DNA of 10,388 nt from Novosphingobium sp. (GTDB lineage: Bacteria > Pseudomonadota > Alphaproteobacteria > Sphingomonadales > Sphingomonadaceae). This document shows positions 4,657 to 10,388 of this stretch, one piece after another; position 1 is the stretch's first letter, and every line of letters begins with the position of its first letter. Under the pieces are notes generated by a model. It searched no databases. It had not been told where the DNA came from and worked only from the letters and a program-made list of their open reading frames with translations. The DNA lies in NCBI GenBank assembly GCA_027490345.1, contig JAIXYF010000438.1:1-10388 (forward strand). The letters are read 5' to 3'. The position numbers and the translations under genes are program-made.

Positions 4657-7650
4657 TCAGGCGATGATCTGGAAGTCCGCAAACGCCAGCCCCGGCGCAC
4701 CGGTCAGCACCGCCACTTGCACCGCAGCGGAGGAACCCGTGCCGTCGCGGTCGTACCACAACACGCCCGTCGTGGTGTTGTAGATCAACCGGTCGGTCGC
4801 ATCGTGCGCCGCATTCACGCCCGCGCCCGACCAGAACGCATCGGCGCTGATGGCCCCGGTTACCGCAAAGCTGGTGAACACCGCGCGGCTGAACGCCAGC
4901 TTGTCTCTGCCCGCGGCAAAGTCCTGCACCGTATCAAGATTGGTGGAAGCGCTGGGGGACGTATTGAACACGAAGGTATCCGCCCCCGTCCCGCCCAGCA
5001 GCGTATCGTTGCCAAGGCCACCCGCCAGCGTATCGGCTCCATCCAGCCCCGCAAGCGTGTTGGCCGCGCTGTTGCCGGTGATCGCATTGGCCTCGCCGTT
5101 GCCCGTGCCATTGATCGCACTGCTGCCCGAAAGCGTCAGGTTCTCGATGTTGGCGGCAAGGACATAGCTCGCTGATGACGTGACCCGGTCTGTGCCTTGC
5201 CCGGCCAGTTCGGTCACCACATCGCCGCTTACGTCAACAAGATAGCTGTCGTTACCCAGCCCGCCGATCAGCGTGTCCGCACCCGCGGCGCCGTTCAGCG
5301 TGTCATTTCCGGCATGGCCGGTGATCACGTTGGCCAGCGCATTGCCGGTGCCGCTGTGGCCCGATGCATTGGTGAAGGTCAGGTTCTCGATATGGTTGCC
5401 CAGCGTATAGCTGGAGCGATTGGTCAGCACCGTATCGGTGCCTTCGCCCGAAAGCTCGGTCACCACATCGGCGCTGGAATCGACCACATAGGCATCATCG
5501 CCCAGCCCGCCGATCATCGTATCGTTGCCCGATCCGCCATCGAGCCGGTCGTTGCCGCCAAACCCGGTGAGCGTGTTCGCACCGGTGTTGCCGGTCAGCA
5601 CGTTGGCGTGGCCATTGCCCGTGCCGCTGATCCCCGCGCTGCCCGAAAGCGTCAGATTCTCGAAGTTCGCGGTCAGGGTCCAGCTGAGCGACGCGGTGAC
5701 CAGATCGGTGCCTTGCCCGGCCAGTTCGGTCATCACGTCGCTGATAGTGTCCACCACATAGCGGTCATCGCCCAGCCCGCCGATCATCACGTCCGCGCCC
5801 GCGCCGCCGTTCAGCGTATCGTTTCCGCCCAGCCCCGTCAGGGTATTTGCGGCCGTATTGCCGGTGATGACATTGGCATCGCCATTGCCGGTGCCGCTGA
5901 GCGTGCTGGTGCCCGAAAGCGTAAGATCCTCGACATGCGCCGCCAGCGTCCAGCTGATGGCCGAGAAGACGGTGTCGGTCCCCGCAGCCGCGGCCTCGAT
6001 CGTGGTGTCGGCTGCGTTGTCGATATAATAGCGATCATTGCCGAGCCCGCCGAGCATACGATCAGCGCCGCCCCGGCCGTCCAGCACATCGTTGCCGCCG
6101 CCGCCGGTGAGCGTGTTGTTCAGCGAATTGCCGATGCCGGTATGCACGCCGTTGTCAGTGAATGTCAGGTTTTCCAGGTTGTTGCCGAGGGTATAGCCAG
6201 CGCGCGTGGTCAGCACCGTATCGGTGCCTTGCGCTGCTGCCTCGCTCACCACATCGCCGGTGGAATCGACCACATAGGTATCATCGCCCAGTCCGCCGAA
6301 CATCCGGTCGCCGCCGGTGCCGCCGTCGAGCCGGTCGTTGCCGCCAAGGCCGGTCAGCGTGTCGTTGCTGGCCAGCCCGATGATGTGGTCATCACCGCTG
6401 GCCCCGGTCAGCGTATTCACTGCCGCCGTGCCCATGATCAGGTTATAGGAACCATAACTGAACAGCTGGGCCTTGATGCTGGTGCCATCGCTGTCACCGC
6501 CCAGACCACTGCTATCGCCCCATGCAATCACGAACCCGCCGCCCAGAAGGCTGCTGATCACAGGGCGTTCCTGATAATCGCCGCTTAACGTGTTGACGGT
6601 GATCTCGCTGCCCACCTTGGCGCCGGTGCCATCATAGAATTGCGCCTTGATCTCGCTGTCCGTGGCAGACACGAAATGCTGCCAGGTCACCACGAAGCCG
6701 CCATCGGGCATACTGGTGACCGAGGGATAATCGCGCTCCCCCGCCCCGGCCGCGCTCACCACCAGCGTGGACCCCACCTTGGCGCCCGCAGCATCGAACA
6801 TCTGCGCGCGGATCAGCGTGGCAGGTTCGCCCGTGGCCGGGCTGGAATCCTGCCAGGCCACCACGAAGCCGCCACTCGTCAGCCCGGTAACCACCGGCAG
6901 CGCCGTATCGCCCAGCACTTCGGTATCGACGGCAAACTCGCTGCCCACCTTGGCCCCGCTTGCGCTGAACAGCTGCGCCTTGAGCAGCGTGCCGGACGCG
7001 CTTGCATCCATCCACGTCACCACGAAGCCGCCGCTGGCAAGGCTTGTCACCACCGGCTGGGTCTGATCCCCGGTGGTCTGGGTGTTGACCAGCACCGCGC
7101 TGCCTGCGGGCACGCCCGCCGCGCTATAGACTTGCGCCAGAACGCCCGCGCCGCTCCCATCGCCTGCGCTTGCGCCATAGTCCTGCCATGTCACCACGAA
7201 GCCGCCGCCGTTCAGCCCGGTGATCGTGGGGTTGTGAATGCCGGGCAGGTTGTTGCCGCCTTGCTGCGTCCAGGTCAGCGTGTTGACGAGGAACCCGGGC
7301 GTGGTCACCGTGCCGTTCGCGGCATAGACTTGCGCCTTGATCTTGTAATCGGACTGGACCCCCGCCTCCGTCCAAGTCACCACGAAGCCGCCATTGGCAA
7401 GGCTCGCAACGGTCGGGAACGATTGGTCGGCGGCTGCCCCGCTGGATACCGCAAACTCGGTGCCCACCTTGGCGCCCGCCGCGCTGTAGAGCTGCGCCTT
7501 GGCCACGCCGAGGCCGCTTGATGCCGAATAATCTACCCAGGTGGCCACGAAGCCACCCCCGGCAAGCCCCGTGATCGAGGGCAGATCCTGAAAGCTCGCG
7601 GTCTGGGTATTGACCAGAAACTCGCTTCCGACCGTGACGACATCTACCAT
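4657..7650 (-). CDS. Large RTX calcium-binding protein with N-terminal seven-repeat (propeller-like) domain
   Basis: A 997-residue protein, presumably exported by a type I secretion system. Residues about 7-398 hold seven repeats of roughly 50-65 residues, with the core LxxGGFVVTWxD...IKAQxYxAxGAKVGSEFxV; seven copies fit a beta-propeller. Residues about 404-890 are RTX modules (GGxGNDxLxGG nonapeptides alternating with YVVD...ENLTL segments). Residues 893-997 resemble the serralysin C-terminal domain (LDTVQDFAAGRDKLAF ... LIYNTTTGVLWYD) and end in ADFQIIA; this end normally carries the type I export signal. There is no N-terminal signal peptide, no HExxH protease motif and no other catalytic motif, so adhesin, matrix or surface-layer roles are open. 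The ATG at 7650 is the only start available in frame, yet it has no normal Shine-Dalgarno; a GC-only hairpin sits just upstream. Long antisense frames over this gene are artefacts of its repeats. Confidence 0.9.
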   Translation of the reverse strand: MVDVVTVGSEFLVNTQTASFQDLPSITGLAGGGFVATWVDYSASSGLGVAKAQLYSAAGAKVGTEFAVSSGAAADQSFPTVASLANGGFVVTWTEAGVQSDYKIKAQVYAANGTVTTPGFLVNTLTWTQQGGNNLPGIHNPTITGLNGGGFVVTWQDYGASAGDGSGAGVLAQVYSAAGVPAGSAVLVNTQTTGDQTQPVVTSLASGGFVVTWMDASASGTLLKAQLFSASGAKVGSEFAVDTEVLGDTALPVVTGLTSGGFVVAWQDSSPATGEPATLIRAQMFDAAGAKVGSTLVVSAAGAGERDYPSVTSMPDGGFVVTWQHFVSATDSEIKAQFYDGTGAKVGSEITVNTLSGDYQERPVISSLLGGGFVIAWGDSSGLGGDSDGTSIKAQLFSYGSYNLIMGTAAVNTLTGASGDDHIIGLASNDTLTGLGGNDRLDGGTGGDRMFGGLGDDTYVVDSTGDVVSEAAAQGTDTVLTTRAGYTLGNNLENLTFTDNGVHTGIGNSLNNTLTGGGGNDVLDGRGGADRMLGGLGNDRYYIDNAADTTIEAAAAGTDTVFSAISWTLAAHVEDLTLSGTSTLSGTGNGDANVITGNTAANTLTGLGGNDTLNGGAGADVMIGGLGDDRYVVDTISDVMTELAGQGTDLVTASLSWTLTANFENLTLSGSAGISGTGNGHANVLTGNTGANTLTGFGGNDRLDGGSGNDTMIGGLGDDAYVVDSSADVVTELSGEGTDTVLTNRSSYTLGNHIENLTFTNASGHSGTGNALANVITGHAGNDTLNGAAGADTLIGGLGNDSYLVDVSGDVVTELAGQGTDRVTSSASYVLAANIENLTLSGSSAINGTGNGEANAITGNSAANTLAGLDGADTLAGGLGNDTLLGGTGADTFVFNTSPSASTNLDTVQDFAAGRDKLAFSRAVFTSFAVTGAISADAFWSGAGVNAAHDATDRLIYNTTTGVLWYDRDGTGSSAAVQVAVLTGAPGLAFADFQIIA
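4974..6276 (-). repeat. Five long RTX modules (82 or 90 residues) in the large RTX protein
   Basis: Modules begin at the YVVD-type tetrapeptides at residues 459, 541, 631, 721 and 803, with the next equivalent position at FVFN 893, giving lengths 82, 90, 90, 82 and 90. The two short modules share YTLGNxxENLTFT; the long ones have TLxxxxEDLTLSG or close variants, plus an extra TGNxxANTL-type segment. Each module ends in GGxGxDxLxGG-type calcium-binding nonapeptides and IGGLG[DN]D. At DNA level these are diverged repeats of about 246 and 270 bp. Confidence 0.8.
6457..7632 (-). repeat. Seven tandem protein repeats of about 50-65 residues (putative beta-propeller) in the large RTX protein
   Basis: Repeat units start at residues about 7, 62, 116, 182, 235, 292 and 346 of the 997-residue protein. 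Each has the pattern [FV]xVxT..(D)Q..P.[VI][TA][SG]L..GGFV[VA][TA]W, a variable loop of 5-17 residues, then [IL][KR]AQ[LVFM][YF]...G. The third copy is longest because of two insertions (around TWTQQGGNNLPGIHN and SAGDGSGAG). The tryptophan is invariant in all seven. Each unit could form a four-stranded blade, and seven blades would close a propeller; that fold is an inference. Confidence 0.75.
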
Positions 7651-7656
7651 TGGGGG

Positions 7657-7695
7657 CCCCCGCGCGCACCGGGCCGTGGGCCAACCGCGCGGGGG
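7657..7695 (-). promoter_or_regulatory. GC-only hairpin in the 5' leader of the large RTX gene
   Basis: CCCCCGCGCG at 7657-7666 is a perfect reverse complement of CGCGCGGGGG at 7686-7695. The 19-nt loop contains a further GGCC-GTG-GGCC mini-stem (7672-7682). The structure ends 6 nt before the ATG at 7650, where a Shine-Dalgarno would normally lie. The five Cs directly before the start codon (7652-7656 on the minus strand) could compete for the same G run. If transcription starts upstream, this would be a very stable leader element that limits or gates translation. It has no U tract, so it is not a classic terminator. Its function is inferred. Confidence 0.45.
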
Positions 7696-7737
7696 AGCGC
7701 GCCTGCCGCAGCCGGTGCAATTACTGTCTTGCCCCAG

Positions 7738-7748
7738 CGGACTAGCGG
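7738..7748 (-). promoter_or_regulatory. 11-bp element CCGCTAGTCCG upstream of the large RTX gene (possible shared operator)
   Basis: The minus-strand sequence CCGCTAGTCCG lies 88 bp upstream of the large RTX start codon. The same 11 bases occur at 9586-9596, 82 bp upstream of the smaller RTX start. The surrounding bases do not match. Perfect 11-mers recur by chance in 10 kb, so only the similar position and orientation make it notable. No convincing -35/-10 pair was seen in either upstream region. Confidence 0.2.
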
Positions 7749-7811
7749 AAAACCCTTAACAATCTGCGATGGTCAGCGGGGGCCAAAAGGCGCCTAGAAC
7801 CTGTATGAACC

Positions 7812-7860
7812 CCAGAAAATGCAGGCGGCCCGCTGCATCGCGCGGCAGGGCCGGGCCGCC
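7812..7860 (-). terminator. Likely intrinsic terminator downstream of the 544-residue RTX gene
   Basis: GGCGGCCCG (7824-7832) and CGGGCCGCC (7852-7860) form a perfect 9-bp stem. An inner CTGC/GCAG pairing (7833-7836 with 7845-7848) extends it across a small bulge. It begins 9 nt after the TAA of the 544-residue RTX gene. On the minus strand the stem is followed by TGCATTTTC, a short T-rich run starting four bases late. This is good but imperfect for a Rho-independent terminator, and it would separate the two RTX transcripts. Confidence 0.55.
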
Positions 7861-7869
7861 CGCTGCGCC

Positions 7870-9504
7870 TTATGCCACGATCAGGATATCTGCGTAGGAG
7901 AGCCGGGGATGGCTGCCATCCCCGAGCGTGGCGATCAGCTGCGCTGCTGCGCCGCCCATGCCATCAGCATCATAGCGCAGTTCGCCGGTGGCGGTGTTAT
8001 AGAGGATGCGATCGCTCGCATCGCGCGCCGCATCGACCTCAACCCCCGCGCGGAACGCATCGGCTGCCAGCTTGCCCTTGGTTGCAAAGGCGGTGAACAC
8101 ATCCTGCGAAAGCAGAATGCGGTCACCATCCGCACGGTTGAAATCGGTGATCGTGTCACCATCGGGCGCACTGGTGAACCAGAACGAATCGCGCCCCGCG
8201 CCGCCACTCAGCGTATCGGCGCCGGTGCCGCCAAACAGCCAGTCATTGCCGCCGCCGCCGCGCAGGATATCGTCGCCCGCTTCGCCATAAAGCCGGTCAT
8301 TGGCCGAATCGTCCTGCACGGTTTCATCCAGAGTGTCGGATCCTGCCCCGCCATAGCTGGTATCTGCGCCGTTCAGGCCTTGCAGCAGATCGTCCCCGGC
8401 ATTGCCATAAAGCTGGTCGGCGCCGCCAACCCCGGCGAGGAAATCATCCCCGGTGCCGCCGCGCAGCACATCCACGTCCGCGCCGCCGGAAAGCGAATCG
8501 TTGCCCGCATCGCCAAACAGCGCGTTGCGGCCATCGCCGCCGGCCATCCGGTCATTGCCCTCGCCGCCATGGATGCGGTCGTTGCCAAACTCGGCCGTGA
8601 GGAAATCATTGCCGGTGCCGCCCTTGATCAGGTTGTCGCCCGCCAGAGCCTGAATATTGTCATCCCCCGCATCGCCATAGAGGCGGTCATTCCCGCCACC
8701 GCCAATGATGATGTCGTTGCCGTTGCCGCCATAGATCAGGTCATTGCCCATGCCAGCGAAGGATGGCCCTGCGGCGAGGTAGTCGTCGCCATCCTTGCCA
8801 TAGATCGTATCGTTGCCCGCGCCGCCATTGACCTGATCGTACGTCGCGCCGCCCGAGATGAAGTCATCACCGCCGTTGCCATCGATCAGCAGATCACGGG
8901 GCCGCTGGGTTCCGGGAATTAGGGGGGCGTTGTAGTTGCCGATGATGATCCGGTCGTTGCCCTGGCCGCCGGCGATCCCGCCGAGCACTTCGAAGCCGCG
9001 CACGCGCCCGGTATCGACCGTGCCCCAGCCGCCGGTCCACATCGCGCGAAGATCGATCACCTTGTCATAGAGAATCAACCGGCTTGAGCCATCGGGCAGG
9101 GTTTCAAACCGGCTTTCAAAGCTGATCGAAAGCGTGTCAGTCCCGTCACCGCCGGTGGCGCGATGCGCAACAGAGGCACCGCCGAGAATGAACTGGATGG
9201 AATCGTCTCCCGCCCCGCCAAACAGGTCATCCGGCAGCAGATCATGATTGGGGCCGGTACCGGGCTCGTTATAGATCTGAAGGTAATCGTTGCCGTTGCC
9301 GCCATAAAGGGTGTTGGCACCCCGGGCACCGAACAGTGAATCATTGCCTTCGCCGCCATAAAGCGTGTCGTTTAAATCGCCGCCGGTGATGCCATCATCC
9401 CCGCCGAGGCCATAGACCACAAACGGCCCGGGATCGTTCGAGGGGTAGCGGAACGGATCGATACCGATCAGATCGTTGCCTTCGGTCAGTCTATAAACGC
9501 CCAT
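7870..9504 (-). CDS. RTX calcium-binding protein, type I secretion substrate
   Basis: A 544-residue protein made almost wholly of RTX nonapeptides of the form GGxGNDxLYGG, from residue about 31 to 436. They are interrupted at residues about 103-205 by an insert with little RTX character (FILGGASVAHRATGG through VRGFEVLGGI). The Ca2+-binding repeats should fold as parallel beta-rolls after export. The last 104 residues (FWFTSAPDGDTITDF ... YADILIVA) match the C-terminal domain of the neighbouring 997-residue protein. They look like the serralysin-type C-terminal region used for type I export. No protease, lipase or other catalytic motif was found. The frame is open to 9570, but ATG 9504 is chosen because GAGAGGAAT (9511-9519) sits at ideal spacing and the protein then starts directly with MGVYRLTEGNDLIG. 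It follows the helical-repeat gene by 85 bp on the same strand. The product is likely extracellular, with unknown role. Confidence 0.9.
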   Translation of the reverse strand: MGVYRLTEGNDLIGIDPFRYPSNDPGPFVVYGLGGDDGITGGDLNDTLYGGEGNDSLFGARGANTLYGGNGNDYLQIYNEPGTGPNHDLLPDDLFGGAGDDSIQFILGGASVAHRATGGDGTDTLSISFESRFETLPDGSSRLILYDKVIDLRAMWTGGWGTVDTGRVRGFEVLGGIAGGQGNDRIIIGNYNAPLIPGTQRPRDLLIDGNGGDDFISGGATYDQVNGGAGNDTIYGKDGDDYLAAGPSFAGMGNDLIYGGNGNDIIIGGGGNDRLYGDAGDDNIQALAGDNLIKGGTGNDFLTAEFGNDRIHGGEGNDRMAGGDGRNALFGDAGNDSLSGGADVDVLRGGTGDDFLAGVGGADQLYGNAGDDLLQGLNGADTSYGGAGSDTLDETVQDDSANDRLYGEAGDDILRGGGGNDWLFGGTGADTLSGGAGRDSFWFTSAPDGDTITDFNRADGDRILLSQDVFTAFATKGKLAADAFRAGVEVDAARDASDRILYNTATGELRYDADGMGGAAAQLIATLGDGSHPRLSYADILIVA

Positions 9505-9510
9505 GGTCGT

Positions 9511-9519
9511 ATTCCTCTC
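9511..9519 (-). promoter_or_regulatory. Ribosome-binding site fixing the start of the 544-residue RTX gene
   Basis: On the minus strand GAGAGGAAT precedes ATG 9504, with its AGGA core 8 nt away. No comparable site precedes the earlier in-frame start at 9570. It therefore removes a 22-residue N-terminal extension (MADLRSRHAFPFEAPRCERN...) that does not look like an RTX leader. Confidence 0.75.
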
Positions 9520-9589
9520 ACAGCGTGGTGCTTCAAAAGGAAATGCGTGACGGCTTCGCAAATCGGCCAAAAGAAGTGTCCGGATCGGA

Positions 9590-10387
9590 CTAGCGGCAGA
9601 ACTTCGCCTGCGCTTTCACGATAGAGCCGAGCTGATCGCTGCGGTCCTGCGCAGTCAGCCGCCCGGCCATGTCCATCGCCTCGAACACCTGCCGCGCTTC
9701 GGCATAAGTCGCACAGGCCTTGGCCGTGCGGCCGGTCTGCGCCTGCAGGTCGGCCAGCGTCTTCAATTCGACGCCGTAATCGCGCATCCGCCGCGCCTCG
9801 TCCGGGCGGGCCTGCCAGATCGCCTTGCGCTCGGCGGCGGTCGCGGCCAGCAGCGCCAGACCTGCGTCCACTTTGCCCGCCTGCACCAGAATGCCTCCGC
9901 GCGCGTTCTCGCTGATATGGAGATGCCGCCTCGCATCATCGTCGGCCGGATCGAACGCCACAACGCGCTGCAGTTCTTCGCTCGAACGCTCGATCTGGAG
10001 CAGCCCTTCGGCCACGCTGCCGCTGTCCGCCAGCGCTGAGGCCAGCGCCCAGCGGGCATGGCCCAGCCGCCGCAGCGCGTGGATCCGGTCCGGATAGCGC
10101 TGCACCGCTTCTTCCAGCACGGCCACCGCCTGCCGATAGGCCGGAACCGCACCTGCGTTATCGCCGCCATACCACACGGCATCGCCGCGCGCCTCGGCCG
10201 CGCGGGACCGCAGGATCAGCGCGGGCAGGCTGGCATCCCTCGCCAGCCCGCGCTCCGCTGCGCCCGCTGCTGCAATAGCCGCGGGATAGTCGGCATCCCA
10301 CTGCGCAATGATCGATTGCAGCAGATCATGGCTTGCCCGCAGCCGCGCGCCATCGGGGCCAGCTGAATCCAAGGCCGCCAGCGCCGC
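9590..10387 (-). CDS. Helical-repeat (TPR-like) protein, C-terminal part (5' end outside window)
   Basis: The frame is open to the window edge, so the TTG at 10372 need not be the start; 265 C-terminal residues are visible. They are alanine- and leucine-rich amphipathic helices of TPR character. Examples are YRQAVAVLEEAVQRYPD, HALRRLGHARWALASALADSG followed by LQRVVAFDPADDDARRHL, and a last pair TLADLQAQTGRTAKACATYAEARQVFEAM. TPR domains mediate protein-protein contacts. In proteobacteria such C-terminal arrays are often fused to a Ser/Thr kinase, a winged-helix or a cyclase domain, but the N-terminus that would decide is missing. There are no membrane segments or catalytic motifs in the visible part. 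It ends 85 bp before the smaller RTX gene on the same strand and could be co-transcribed with it. I do not recognise a specific family. Confidence 0.65.
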   Translation of the reverse strand, partial: AALAALDSAGPDGARLRASHDLLQSIIAQWDADYPAAIAAAGAAERGLARDASLPALILRSRAAEARGDAVWYGGDNAGAVPAYRQAVAVLEEAVQRYPDRIHALRRLGHARWALASALADSGSVAEGLLQIERSSEELQRVVAFDPADDDARRHLHISENARGGILVQAGKVDAGLALLAATAAERKAIWQARPDEARRMRDYGVELKTLADLQAQTGRTAKACATYAEARQVFEAMDMAGRLTAQDRSDQLGSIVKAQAKFCR

Positions 10388-10388
10388 C

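Noticed and set aside
4974..6276. Regularly spaced DNA repeats that could suggest a CRISPR or tandem satellite
   Set aside because: The period is 246 or 270 bp, the copies are diverged, and every unit keeps the RTX reading frame. These are protein module repeats.
5197..6588. Long open frame of 463 codons on the + strand across the large RTX gene
   Set aside because: It is antisense to in-frame RTX repeats and owes its length to their GC-rich codon periodicity. The translation (repeated HRIGA, HHIG, AVQRIV fragments) is just the reverse reading of the repeats.
7819..8922. Open frame of 367 codons on the + strand over the smaller RTX gene
   Set aside because: It is the reverse reading of RTX nonapeptides, giving monotonous AAIDQVIA-like text. 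It would also start inside the terminator hairpin.
4657..9504. Possible serralysin-type metalloprotease, suggested by the C-terminal domains
   Set aside because: Neither RTX protein contains HExxH or any other metalloprotease motif. Only the export/RTX part of that family is present.

Overview
The window is GC-rich, with strong G/C bias at third codon positions, and its gene content looks alphaproteobacterial. The closest impression is a sphingomonad (Novosphingobium or Erythrobacter-like). This placement rests on the look of the proteins: a DUF4153-like membrane protein, a long-chain polyprenyl diphosphate synthase, an AroQ chorismate mutase and type-I-secreted RTX proteins. It was not tested by any search. 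I saw no RNA genes, CRISPR array, insertion sequence or integrase.

Left half (1-4650), mostly housekeeping and metabolism: the 3' part of a DUF4153-like membrane protein (+, truncated by the window edge); a Tas-like aldo/keto reductase (+); convergent to it, a long-chain all-trans polyprenyl diphosphate synthase (-), probably making the ubiquinone side chain. Divergent from the synthase, and about 100 bp away, is a two-gene + strand unit: a small AroQ-class chorismate mutase followed after 2 nt by a VanA/dicamba-demethylase-type Rieske oxygenase.

Right half (4657-10388), all on the minus strand: the partial 3' end of a helical-repeat (TPR-like) protein, then an RTX protein of 544 residues, then an RTX protein of 997 residues. 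The two RTX proteins share a related C-terminal domain of about 105 residues, of the serralysin C-terminal type associated with type I secretion. Neither has a recognisable catalytic domain. The larger one is built from seven N-terminal repeats of about 50-65 residues (a likely beta-propeller) followed by long RTX modules of two sizes in the order short-long-long-short-long. A likely intrinsic terminator separates the two RTX genes, and a GC-only hairpin sits just before the start codon of the larger one.

The parts most worth attention are the propeller-RTX architecture and its 5' leader hairpin, the paired RTX genes, and the chorismate mutase/Rieske oxygenase pairing. I see no convincing evidence of a defence or mobile system.
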